Shown one piece after another: positions 1-5,496 of a DNA stretch of 6,338 nucleotides (positions are counted from its first letter, which is position 1; every line of letters starts with the position of its first letter). Position numbers and translations under genes: made by a program. The stretch is from NCBI GenBank assembly GCA_003538525.1, contig DPRZ01000108.1, forward strand, positions 1 through 6,338, in the 5' to 3' direction. Origin of the DNA: Neisseriales bacterium. Lineage in GTDB: Bacteria > Pseudomonadota > Gammaproteobacteria > Burkholderiales > UBA11063. The notes under the pieces are model-generated. The model was not told the DNA's origin. It saw only the letters and a list, made by a program, of their open reading frames with translations, and searched no databases.

Positions 1-278
1 GTTGTTTTTTGATCAAGGTAGTATAGAACTAATCCTTTATGCGCTCCATTACATGAAAATTTGAAAGAATTTCTCAATATGGTTCCCATGTTATTTACTG
101 CTTGTATATTAAGTGTACGTCTAATGTCTCGCCTAGAAATACCTGAGCATATACCAAGATTATCAAACCTTATTCCCGAATCATCTATTAACACTTTGGG
201 TTTTGCTTTTAATTTTAATTGTCTATGTTCTGGCAATAATTCCATGGCATTATCCAAAACAGATTTTGAGCTACTCAT
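1..278 (-). CDS. Unrecognised gene downstream of integrase, partial (C-terminal part beyond window edge)
   Basis: I read this frame directly from the minus strand. It starts with ATG at 278-276 and stays open for 92 codons to the window edge, so the 3' end is missing. The ATG overlaps the integrase stop as ATGA (4-nt overlap), the usual arrangement for translational coupling, and there is no good Shine-Dalgarno sequence of its own. The protein begins MSSSKSVLDNAMELLPEHRQ, followed by a basic stretch (KLKAKPK, residues 22-28). Around residues 44-60 is a segment (CSGISRRDIRRTLNIQA) that could be a helix-turn-helix or other basic helix; this is only an impression. There is no signal peptide or membrane segment. 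Codons such as ATA, AGA and AGG are frequent, as expected of accessory DNA. I do not recognise the family. A role in the element's excision, regulation or cargo is inferred only from position. The opposite strand also has a 73-codon frame here, which I judge to be the shadow. Confidence 0.55.
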   Translation of the reverse strand, partial: MSSSKSVLDNAMELLPEHRQLKLKAKPKVLIDDSGIRFDNLGICSGISRRDIRRTLNIQAVNNMGTILRNSFKFSCNGAHKGLVLYYLDQKT

Positions 279-1480
279 ATAACTATGCCATCTAAATAAT
301 CCGCCCATCCTTGTAACATTTCGTAGCGTTCCTCTAGCATGTCATCGTGCTGGTAATGCTTTGCTGTGCCTTGAATGCGGTGGTTAGTAGCTTTTTCGAT
401 CAACTCCAATCTATATTTAAGCCCAGATAAGCGACTGCTAAACGTGCGGCGTAAATCATGGATAGTTAACTCAGTTATTCCAGCTAATTCTGTAACTTTG
501 TTGAAATAAGTTAGTAATGTTCTAATGCTTAAATGTTGATTGGCTTTCATGCCGTAAAATATGTATTGATTAATTTGTTGTGTTTTTAACTCTTCAAATA
601 GGGTAATTGCTTGCCGTGGTAATTTTATAAGTAAATTATCACCTGATTTAGTTTCAGTTAATAAAATTGTTTGCTTATCATGGTTGTAAGATTCCCACTT
701 AAGAGTTGCCAGCTCTGATTTACGTGTTCCTAGTAATAGTGTTAGTTTGATAAAGTGGTGGTATCTCATATCGATTAAACCAGTGGTATAGGCTTGTTTT
801 AATGCTGGTAGAAATATACCTAGCTCATCCACCGATAAAGTTCGTTCTCTTATTTTCTTGGATTTGTATTCATTTGGTATAGTTAATCGATCAAATTGGT
901 TGCTATTAATCATGTGGGTTTGATAGGCAAATGTGCATAGTTGTTTTAATTTTTGCAGGACTATATTAGCTTGGCGTTGATTACCATTATCAATAATTGG
1001 CTGTATGATTGTATCCCATGCCATTTTGTCTGTGATTCGTTCGATTGGTAGATTAGCCAATTTATTGAGATGGTTGTTATACATCCCAGTTAACTTTTCA
1101 CGAGTGAGCGGTTTGATGGTTGCAGCAGTTAGCCACTTGTTAAATATTTGCTCAAGGGTTACTAGGTTTGATTCTTGTTGTTTAGCAGCTTCAATTGGAT
1201 TTATGCCAGTTTTAACTTGTGCTAATAGTTCCGCTGATTTTAATCTAGCTTGCAGTAATGACATGGCAGGGTAATGCCCGATCACGGTGTTAGAAAATTT
1301 ATATCCTGATTTTACTAAATCGTCATTAAGTGCTATTCTATAACGCCATGCACTACTACCAGTCTTAGTGTGTACACGCAACCATAGGTTATTACCAATG
1401 GAGTAATACACATATTTTTTAGTAGTGTCTTTTTGTGCCTGACGAATATAGGCTTGTATTGATTTGTCTGTGATTTTCAT
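275..1480 (-). CDS. int: P4-family site-specific tyrosine recombinase (integrase)
   Basis: This 401-residue protein cuts and rejoins DNA at attachment sites to insert or excise a mobile element. Residues 1-100 look like the N-terminal arm-DNA-binding domain of P4-type integrases (DUF4102 type): ITDKSIQAY at the start, LWLRV near 32, WRYR near 45, IGHYPAMSLLQAR at 67-79 and the TGINP end at 91-95. A core-binding SAM-like domain follows at about 105-200. The catalytic domain has the full set of expected residues: R253 in GTRKSE, K278 in the beta-hairpin, H341 and R344 in HDLRR, H367 in NHR, and the nucleophile Y376 in KHYQHDD. The length is normal for the family (about 400) and there is no frameshift, so the enzyme is probably active. 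Its 5' end faces the tdk gene across a region of repeats, and its 3' end overlaps the next gene by 4 nt. In P4 the int promoter lies by attP and Int represses itself; the repeats upstream suggest the same here. Confidence 0.95.
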   Translation of the reverse strand: MKITDKSIQAYIRQAQKDTTKKYVYYSIGNNLWLRVHTKTGSSAWRYRIALNDDLVKSGYKFSNTVIGHYPAMSLLQARLKSAELLAQVKTGINPIEAAKQQESNLVTLEQIFNKWLTAATIKPLTREKLTGMYNNHLNKLANLPIERITDKMAWDTIIQPIIDNGNQRQANIVLQKLKQLCTFAYQTHMINSNQFDRLTIPNEYKSKKIRERTLSVDELGIFLPALKQAYTTGLIDMRYHHFIKLTLLLGTRKSELATLKWESYNHDKQTILLTETKSGDNLLIKLPRQAITLFEELKTQQINQYIFYGMKANQHLSIRTLLTYFNKVTELAGITELTIHDLRRTFSSRLSGLKYRLELIEKATNHRIQGTAKHYQHDDMLEERYEMLQGWADYLDGIVI

Positions 1481-1505
1481 TTATAAATTAACTCTTAACC
1501 TTTAT

Positions 1506-1553
1506 GGTGGGTATAAAGGTGGGTATAGATTTTTACTATTCTTCTATACCCAC
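1506..1553. repeat. Three-copy GGTGGGTATA-type repeat upstream of integrase
   Basis: Two direct copies, GGTGGGTATAAA (1506-1517) and GGTGGGTATAGA (1518-1529), lie back to back with a 12-bp period and one mismatch. A third, inverted copy lies at 1543-1553 (TCTATACCCAC). It is the exact reverse complement of 1519-1529, making a perfect 11-bp inverted repeat with a 13-bp spacer. The cluster begins 26 bp from the integrase start codon. Its position and arrangement fit arm-type integrase (or excisionase) binding sites that may also act as an operator. If transcribed, the inverted pair could form a hairpin in the int leader. The pattern is seen directly; the binding role is inferred. Confidence 0.75.
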
Positions 1554-1562
1554 TAAGGGCTA

Positions 1563-1568
1563 ATTATA
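1563..1568 (-). promoter_or_regulatory. Candidate -10 box of the integrase promoter
   Basis: On the minus strand this is a perfect TATAAT, about 83 bp from the integrase start codon. I see no convincing -35 box at 15-19 bp upstream, so the promoter would be weak or activator-dependent. Transcription would start near 1556, just before the inverted GTGGGTATAGA pair. That would let integrase repress its own gene by binding there. Confidence 0.3.
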
Positions 1569-1600
1569 TATTACTATGGTGTGAAAGTGCTGAGTTTATT

Positions 1601-1625
1601 GATAAAATAAGACGAGTGCCGTCTT
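1601..1625 (-). terminator. Intrinsic terminator of the ygfZ-upp-tdk operon
   Basis: Directly after the tdk stop codon the minus-strand transcript reads AAGACG, a 5-base loop GCACT, CGTCTT, then ATTTTATC. The perfect 6-bp stem (1620-1625 with 1609-1614) can be lengthened by a G-U pair. It is followed by a short U-rich run. This is short but well placed. It would separate the operon from the integrase gene that follows on the same strand. Confidence 0.65.
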
Positions 1626-1626
1626 C

Positions 1627-2220
1627 TTATTTGTAGATGCCTTCTTTCCAATGACGGCGGCATACTGACACATAACGGGTATCAATTTTTTTTAGATCAT
1701 CATCATCAACTACCACTTGGCTACCTTCTTTAATCGCTACGCCATCTCGTACTAGCATATTAAAATTAGCTTTGCGACCACAATGACAAATAGTTTTTAC
1801 TTCCTCAAGCGTATCTGCAATTGCTAAGAGAGTGCTTGCGGCTGGAAAAACTTGTCCACGATAATCGGTGCGTAAACCATAACAAATCACTGGTACATTT
1901 AGATAATCGGCTACATCGGATAATTGCATAATTTGTTCTGGATTAAAGAAATGAATTTCGTCAACTAAGACACAGGCAGTAGTTTGCTCTTGCATATGTT
2001 GTTTGACTAATTCAAATAAATTATCATCAGTATTTGTTGAGAGAGCTTCTTTATCAAACCCAATTCGCGACTTAACTTTATTATCACCCGCGCGACGATC
2101 TACGCTCGAGGTAATTACTAAGGTATGCTGCCCACGATCTTCGTAATTATAAGCAACTTTGAGTAAATCTAAGGTTTTTCCAGCATCCATGGCGGAATAA
2201 CGAAAATAAAGTTTTGCCAT
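1627..2220 (-). CDS. tdk: Thymidine kinase, type II
   Basis: The enzyme phosphorylates thymidine (and deoxyuridine) to the monophosphate with ATP, a salvage route to dTTP in the cytoplasm. At 197 residues it matches the small type II (TK1-like) family. The P-loop is at residues 8-16 (YSAMDAGKT) and the Walker B/catalytic acid at D87-E88 in VLVDEIHFF. The conserved CYGLRTDYRG follows at 113-122. The structural zinc site has C145 and C147 (CHCGRK), C187 and H190 (CRRH). The lasso region before it (RYVSVC, 182-187) is intact. The start codon overlaps the upp stop codon by one base (TAATG) and there is no clear Shine-Dalgarno sequence, so translation probably depends on ribosomes finishing upp. 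Tdk is the last gene of the operon, and a terminator follows at once. Many betaproteobacteria, such as Neisseria, lack this gene, so its presence is of some interest if the host is one. Confidence 0.95.
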   Translation of the reverse strand: MAKLYFRYSAMDAGKTLDLLKVAYNYEDRGQHTLVITSSVDRRAGDNKVKSRIGFDKEALSTNTDDNLFELVKQHMQEQTTACVLVDEIHFFNPEQIMQLSDVADYLNVPVICYGLRTDYRGQVFPAASTLLAIADTLEEVKTICHCGRKANFNMLVRDGVAIKEGSQVVVDDDDLKKIDTRYVSVCRRHWKEGIYK

Positions 2221-2849
2221 TATTTAGTACCAAAAATTCGATCGCCAGCATCGCCAAGACCAGGAACAATATACTGATGATCATTTAATTTTTCATCGAT
2301 TGATGCGGTGTAGATTGCTACATCTGGATGGGCGGCTTGCACTTTGGCAATTCCCTCAGGCGCAGCTAAGATACACACAAATTTAATATTACTCGCGCCC
2401 CGAGCTTTTAATGCGTCGATGGCTAAAATTGCCGAACCGCCTGTGGCTAACATCGGGTCTAAGACAAATACATCGCGGACTTCGATATCGCTGGGTAATT
2501 TGCAATAATATTCGATCGGTAAATGGGTTTCTGGATCACGGTACATTCCAATGTGTCCAATTTTAGCGTTGGGAACAAAATCTGCAATTGCATCTGCCAT
2601 TGCCAAACCAGCACGTAAAATTGGGATTAACGCCAGTTTACGTCCCGCTAGAACAGGGGATTTAGTTTTAGCAACTGGGGTTTCAATATCAATTAGCTCT
2701 GTGCGAATATTGCGCATGGCTTCATAACCCAGTAATTGCGAAAGTTCATGAGTTAATTCGCGAAAAGCCTTGGTGCCAGTCTCTTTATCGCGCATAATGG
2801 TTAATTTATGTTGAACTAATGGGTGGCTAATAACATGAATATTCTGCAT
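2220..2849 (-). CDS. upp: Uracil phosphoribosyltransferase
   Basis: This cytoplasmic enzyme joins uracil to PRPP, giving UMP and pyrophosphate, the main uracil salvage step. The 209-residue length is typical. Visible family landmarks are ILRAGLAM at residues 77-84, the PRPP-binding loop [12 protein letters not shown] at 129-140, and the C-terminal uracil-binding segment [16 protein letters not shown] at 193-208. All are intact. The N-terminus ([13 protein letters not shown]) is also typical and supports this ATG. An AAGGA Shine-Dalgarno sequence lies 7 bases before the start, inside the last codons of ygfZ. Only one base separates the ygfZ stop from this start, and the stop overlaps the tdk start. 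The gene therefore sits in the middle of a tightly coupled operon, and no separate promoter is needed. Confidence 0.97.
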   Translation of the reverse strand: MQNIHVISHPLVQHKLTIMRDKETGTKAFRELTHELSQLLGYEAMRNIRTELIDIETPVAKTKSPVLAGRKLALIPILRAGLAMADAIADFVPNAKIGHIGMYRDPETHLPIEYYCKLPSDIEVRDVFVLDPMLATGGSAILAIDALKARGASNIKFVCILAAPEGIAKVQAAHPDVAIYTASIDEKLNDHQYIVPGLGDAGDRIFGTK

Positions 2850-2850
2850 T

Positions 2851-3666
2851 CTATTTTCCTTCTGTTTCAGTAATTAAGGGTAAACAATTTAATTGGTGCT
2901 GATTGCTCTCATCTAAGAAGATATTCGCAATGCAGTCGTTTTGGAGTGAAATTAAACCGTGATATAGATTATCAGCTTGATAAAAATCAACAATCAAGCC
3001 AACTTCTTGGTTGTCTAAATTGGGGCTAACGACGCTCTGACCAATTTGTGGTGCGACTTGGCTGGTGAATTTAGCCATGCGGCGTTTGATTTTGCCAAGG
3101 TAATGTGTGCGTGCGACAATTTCTTGTCCAGTATAACAGCCTTTTTTGAAATTAATCCCGCCGATTAGATCAAAATTAACCTGTTGAGGAATTATTTTTT
3201 CCTGCGTATCGAGATAAATCATCGGGAAAGGTAACTCGACTAAAATTTTATGCCACGCATTACTATCAATTTTAGAGTCATTAATTGGTTCAGTGCTGAT
3301 AATTAAAAAATGTTCGGCTGCGAGTTGTAGGCTATGTATCGAGTCTTGTGGTGTAGTGCTAAAACTGAGTGCTTTAGTGCTTAAAACTAAATTTACTTTA
3401 CTGCGTAAGATAAACATCTTTAAACGTGGAATTATCTTATCTGCCAAGGTTTGGCTGGTGATTAAATAATAAAGATTTTCACTCGGAGAAGTAATGATGA
3501 AAGTTGCTAAAATTCGCCCTTTGTTATTTAGGTGGGCGGAGAATTGGAATGGCTTAGTTGCTAGTTCGCGAATGTCGTTGCTGAGTTGTCCTTGTAAATA
3601 AGTTGTGGCATCAGCACCGCTTATTTCAAGCATGATTAATTCATTATTTAGGTTAAGTATGGTCAT
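2851..3666 (-). CDS. ygfZ: YgfZ/GcvT-family folate-binding protein
   Basis: YgfZ binds tetrahydrofolate and, in E. coli, helps keep some iron-sulfur enzymes active, including the tRNA-modifying enzyme MiaB. It resembles the glycine-cleavage T-protein (GcvT) but has no known aminomethyltransferase role. The family signature is clear at residues 175-182, K-G-C-Y-T-G-Q-E, with the conserved C177, followed by [14 protein letters not shown]. The N-terminal GcvT-like fold is seen in [17 protein letters not shown] (16-32) and in [14 protein letters not shown] (45-58), which reads like the substrate/folate pocket. At 271 residues it is slightly shorter than the E. coli protein. Start choice is firm: a near-perfect Shine-Dalgarno sequence precedes this ATG. 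It is the first gene of the ygfZ-upp-tdk operon, 124 bp downstream of the pirin gene. Confidence 0.93.
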   Translation of the reverse strand: MTILNLNNELIMLEISGADATTYLQGQLSNDIRELATKPFQFSAHLNNKGRILATFIITSPSENLYYLITSQTLADKIIPRLKMFILRSKVNLVLSTKALSFSTTPQDSIHSLQLAAEHFLIISTEPINDSKIDSNAWHKILVELPFPMIYLDTQEKIIPQQVNFDLIGGINFKKGCYTGQEIVARTHYLGKIKRRMAKFTSQVAPQIGQSVVSPNLDNQEVGLIVDFYQADNLYHGLISLQNDCIANIFLDESNQHQLNCLPLITETEGK

Positions 3667-3670
3667 AACG

Positions 3671-3679
3671 ATCCTCCTT
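3671..3679 (-). promoter_or_regulatory. Strong ribosome binding site of ygfZ
   Basis: On the minus strand this reads AAGGAGGAT, close to the full anti-Shine-Dalgarno complement, with the ATG at 3666-3664 a few bases downstream. It fixes the ygfZ start. It is the strongest ribosome binding site in the operon, whose other two genes start within or right after their upstream neighbour. Confidence 0.8.
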
Positions 3680-3687
3680 AACCCGTG

Positions 3688-3696
3688 ATTTTAACA
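3688..3696 (-). promoter_or_regulatory. Candidate extended -10 promoter of the ygfZ-upp-tdk operon
   Basis: The minus strand reads TGTTAAAAT, an extended -10 (TGn followed by TAAAAT, one mismatch to TATAAT). No good -35 box is visible at the usual distance, as is allowed for extended -10 promoters. Transcription would begin near 3681, giving a leader of only about 15 bases that includes the ribosome binding site. Readthrough from the pirin gene is an alternative, since I see no terminator in the 124-bp gap. Confidence 0.3.
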
Positions 3697-3790
3697 CTGT
3701 TCAGACCTAGATTTGTATGAAATCAGGCTTTAGACGAAGTTTATTTCGTGGTTAGTTGAAATCAGCTGAATAAATTTACCTTCTGTTGCG

Positions 3791-4516
3791 TTATAACGTA
3801 ATCGTTAATGGTACTTCAATTAGCAATAAGCGCGTTGAGTGATTGACTGTAAAATTAACTTCAGTGCAATCGCTGAGCATGATTGCATCACGATTATGTA
3901 AAATGTGCTCAGCTAAATTTAACTGTCCTGATATTACCATAATAAAAACCCCATGATTTGGATTATGCAAGGTGTAATTGAACACTTTATCAGGATTTTG
4001 AAATTCGCCAAGTGCAAGATACGCTTCTTGATTAATTTGTAGTCTATCGTGGTGTGCATCAGGGCTAATCAATAATTGCCATTGATCGATGTAGGCAAGT
4101 TGCTCGCTAAAATTACGTTGTGCGTAGCTTGGCGTAAGATTTCTTTGATGTGGGTGGATCCAAATTTGGAACAGGCTGAGTTCTTCATTATAAGATGGAT
4201 TGGCTTCACTATGTAGAATCCCACTGCCTGCACACATAGTTTGAATTTCGCCTGCGCAAATGATAGTCTTATTGCCCAGATTGTCTTGATGTTCAACTGA
4301 CCCAGTTAGCACCAGTGTGATAATTTCCATATTTTGATGTGGGTGAAGAGGGAATGAGCTTTGTGGGGCAATGATATCATCATTGACCACGCGCAGTGCT
4401 CCGAAATGGATGCGCTCACGATTATGGTACTCACCAAAGCTAAAAGTATGGTGGGTATCTAACCAGCCAAAATTGAAGTGTCCGCGTTGATTGGCGCGAA
4501 TAATATCGAATTTCAT
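3791..4516 (-). CDS. Pirin-family bicupin protein (YhhW-like)
   Basis: This 241-residue protein is a double-cupin of the pirin family. Its closest well-known relative in layout is E. coli YhhW, which shows quercetin 2,3-dioxygenase activity in vitro; the natural role of bacterial pirins is mostly unknown. The N-terminal half has the pirin landmarks WLDTHHTFSFGEYHNRERIHFGALRV (residues 18-43, shown here only by its key positions W18, H22, H23, F25, F27 and Y30). It also has the metal ligands H58 and H60 (FPLHPHQNMEI), H102 and E104 (GILHSEANPS), all present, so iron binding is expected. The second cupin half (about 145-241) is less conserved, as usual. The start is supported by AGGAG 7 bases upstream. 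It is probably cytoplasmic, with no signal peptide. It has its own promoter and an inverted repeat at the predicted transcription start, suggesting regulated expression. Confidence 0.9.
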   Translation of the reverse strand: MKFDIIRANQRGHFNFGWLDTHHTFSFGEYHNRERIHFGALRVVNDDIIAPQSSFPLHPHQNMEIITLVLTGSVEHQDNLGNKTIICAGEIQTMCAGSGILHSEANPSYNEELSLFQIWIHPHQRNLTPSYAQRNFSEQLAYIDQWQLLISPDAHHDRLQINQEAYLALGEFQNPDKVFNYTLHNPNHGVFIMVISGQLNLAEHILHNRDAIMLSDCTEVNFTVNHSTRLLLIEVPLTITL

Positions 4517-4528
4517 GATTTATCTCCT

Positions 4529-4548
4529 AAGTAAAAATAATTTTACTT
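4529..4548. repeat. Perfect 8-bp inverted repeat in the pirin leader (operator or hairpin)
   Basis: AAGTAAAA (4529-4536) and TTTTACTT (4541-4548) are exact reverse complements with a 4-base spacer. They lie between the pirin -10 box and its Shine-Dalgarno sequence, covering the predicted start of transcription (near 4547). This is a classic repressor position. As RNA, the stem would end right beside the AGGAG ribosome binding site. The repeat is seen; either role is inference. Confidence 0.6.
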
Positions 4549-4553
4549 CCTCA

Positions 4554-4582
4554 ATTGTAGCACGGTGATGCTAGACTATCAA
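4554..4582 (-). promoter_or_regulatory. Sigma-70-type promoter of the pirin gene
   Basis: On the minus strand: -35 TTGATA (4582-4577, 5 of 6 to consensus), a 17-bp spacer, and -10 TACAAT (4559-4554, 5 of 6). A TGC immediately before the -10 makes it an extended -10. This is the best sigma-70 promoter in the window. It lies about 38 bases from the pirin start codon. Confidence 0.7.
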
Positions 4583-4611
4583 TTCAATTTAGTATAAATT
4601 TTTATGATTTC

Positions 4612-4630
4612 AGTTTAATTAATTTAAACT
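4612..4630. repeat. 19-bp palindrome in the pirin-grpE intergenic region
   Basis: AGTTTAA (4612-4618) and TTAAACT (4624-4630) are perfect 7-bp arms around a 5-bp centre, TTAAT. The site lies about 30 bp upstream of the pirin -35 box, a position that would suit an activator. The region is so AT-rich that chance is a real alternative. Confidence 0.35.
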
Positions 4631-4789
4631 CAAAGTAATTGAAAATTCAATCAATAATTTAAGATGTTGTGTATTATTATTTGATTATGAATCAGTGTGT
4701 TGAATTTGTTTTTATTTAGTTGGACTCGATTGAATTTAGCGAGCTAAAAATTAAAAAATCGCGCGGTAAATTAAAAAATTTAAAATGGT

Positions 4790-4817
4790 CTTGAAAATTT
4801 GCATAAATACCTTACAT
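4790..4817 (+). promoter_or_regulatory. Heat-shock (sigma-32-like) promoter of grpE
   Basis: CTTGAAA (4790-4796) exactly matches the sigma-32 -35 element. After 13 bp comes CCTTACAT (4810-4817), a partial match to the -10 element CCCCATnT. The 13-bp spacing is right for sigma-32. The same arrangement recurs before dnaK, which strengthens the call. The transcript would start near 4824, giving a leader of about 30 bases before the grpE ATG. Confidence 0.6.
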
Positions 4818-4853
4818 GAAAGTAAACTAACTTTATTTAATGGAAATTAATTC

Positions 4854-5405
4854 ATGGAAACTAATAATCAAGCAACTGAAAACATCATTGAAAATGAAAC
4901 TGAAGCGCTGAATACCGCTGAAACCTTAAGTGCACCAGCTGAGCCAGTTGTTGAAGAAATTAACCCAATTACGAAACTGGAACAAGAAGTAGCTGAGTTA
5001 AAAGATGATAAATTACGCATGTTAGCGGAAATGCAAAATGTACAACGTCGCTCGCAAGAGGAAGTAAAAAAAGCCCGTGATTATGCAATTAGTAATTTTG
5101 CGCGTGAAGTTATTACGGTACGTGATTATTTGGAAATGGCGCTTAAAGATCAATCGGGTAATTTTGAAATGTTAAAAATGGGTGTTGATTTAACCTTGCA
5201 ACAATTGATTAAAATTTTTGATGCTCAGCAAATTAAAGAAATTAGCCCGCAAGCTAAAGAAAAATTGGATGCTAATCTACATCAAGCGATGAGCACTGTG
5301 GATGAACATGAGCAAGATTCAAATACTATCGTTGCGGTTATGCAAAAAGGTTATATGTTAAATGGACGAGTATTACGCGCTGCAATGGTGACAGTTGCTA
5401 AATAA
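4854..5405 (+). CDS. grpE: GrpE, nucleotide exchange factor of DnaK
   Basis: GrpE works as a dimer that releases ADP from DnaK so that the chaperone can bind ATP and let go of its substrate; it also acts as a thermosensor. The 183 residues follow the family layout. There is an acidic, disordered N-terminus (about 1-38) and a long coiled-coil helix (about 39-95, KLEQEVAELKDDKLRMLAEMQN then RRSQEEVKKARDYAI). The C-terminal beta domain is at about 135-183. The family signature is there: L138-D139, H143, A145 (NLHQAMSTV), then G166-Y167, N170-G171-R172-V173-L174-R175 and the ending AAMVTVAK. The length is close to E. coli GrpE (197). The ribosome binding site is weak (GGAA about 8 bases upstream). 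It is directly followed by dnaK in the same direction, 127 bp apart, and is preceded by a heat-shock-like promoter. Confidence 0.97.
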   Translation: METNNQATENIIENETEALNTAETLSAPAEPVVEEINPITKLEQEVAELKDDKLRMLAEMQNVQRRSQEEVKKARDYAISNFAREVITVRDYLEMALKDQSGNFEMLKMGVDLTLQQLIKIFDAQQIKEISPQAKEKLDANLHQAMSTVDEHEQDSNTIVAVMQKGYMLNGRVLRAAMVTVAK

Positions 5406-5436
5406 TTAAATAATTTGTAAAAATTGATGAATTAAG

Positions 5437-5464
5437 CTTGAAATAAATTTAAACAGCCTTAGAT
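5437..5464 (+). promoter_or_regulatory. Heat-shock (sigma-32-like) promoter of dnaK
   Basis: CTTGAAA (5437-5443), a 13-bp spacer, then CCTTAGAT (5457-5464). The boxes are identical to those before grpE except for one base in the -10 element, while the spacer sequences differ. This is what selection on a promoter would leave. The predicted start is near 5471, giving a leader of about 60 bases with an AAGGA ribosome binding site at 5521-5525. It would let dnaK be made in excess of grpE. Confidence 0.6.
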
Positions 5465-5496
5465 AAGTATTAAGAAACGAATAAAGCCGTGAGTAA

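Larger units (their letters stand above)
1481..1626. other. Probable element/chromosome junction (attachment region), no tRNA
   Basis: This 146-bp gap separates integrase from the housekeeping gene tdk. P4-type integrases normally sit with one end next to the attachment site, so an att core is expected here, possibly at the tdk terminator or 3' end. What is visible is the integrase-side repeat cluster, an AT-rich stretch and the tdk terminator. There is no tRNA or tmRNA 3' end, which would be the commonest target for this family. The exact core cannot be fixed without the other end of the element or an empty site. Confidence 0.4.
4517..4853. other. Gene-free divergent intergenic region between the pirin gene and grpE
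   Basis: This 337-bp stretch is very AT-rich. The few ATG codons I found in it are closed within a few codons, so I see no small gene, and no RNA gene is recognisable. It holds the leftward pirin promoter and operator-like repeat on the left and the rightward heat-shock-like grpE promoter on the right. In between are a 19-bp palindrome and a 12-bp direct repeat, AAATTAAAAAAT, at 4748-4759 and 4768-4779. The direct-repeat copies flank a GC-rich TCGCGCGG core just upstream of the grpE -35 box. A-rich tracts there could act as UP elements or bind a nucleoid protein. Confidence 0.7.

Noticed and set aside
61..282. A plus-strand open frame of 73 codons starting with TTG
   Set aside because: It lies opposite a minus-strand frame that is open across the whole stretch and is joined to the integrase by an ATGA overlap. 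The plus frame has no ribosome binding site and reads like an antisense shadow.
1005..1274. A plus-strand open frame of 89 codons
   Set aside because: It lies entirely antisense within the integrase, whose catalytic residues and domains are all intact.
1481..1660. tRNA or tmRNA 3' end as the integration target
   Set aside because: No cloverleaf-like arms or CCA end are visible on either strand.
3734..3749. Short hairpin ACGAA-N6-TTCGT as a terminator between the pirin gene and ygfZ
   Set aside because: The stem has only 5 bp and no U-run follows on either strand.
3718..3765. Direct repeat TGAAATCAG (3718-3726 and 3757-3765) as a regulatory site
   Set aside because: Nine bases repeated once in AT-rich DNA, without symmetry or promoter-related spacing, is likely chance.
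4069..4296. A second minus-strand frame of 75 codons
   Set aside because: It lies inside the pirin gene in another frame and has no family features, whereas the pirin frame keeps all metal ligands.
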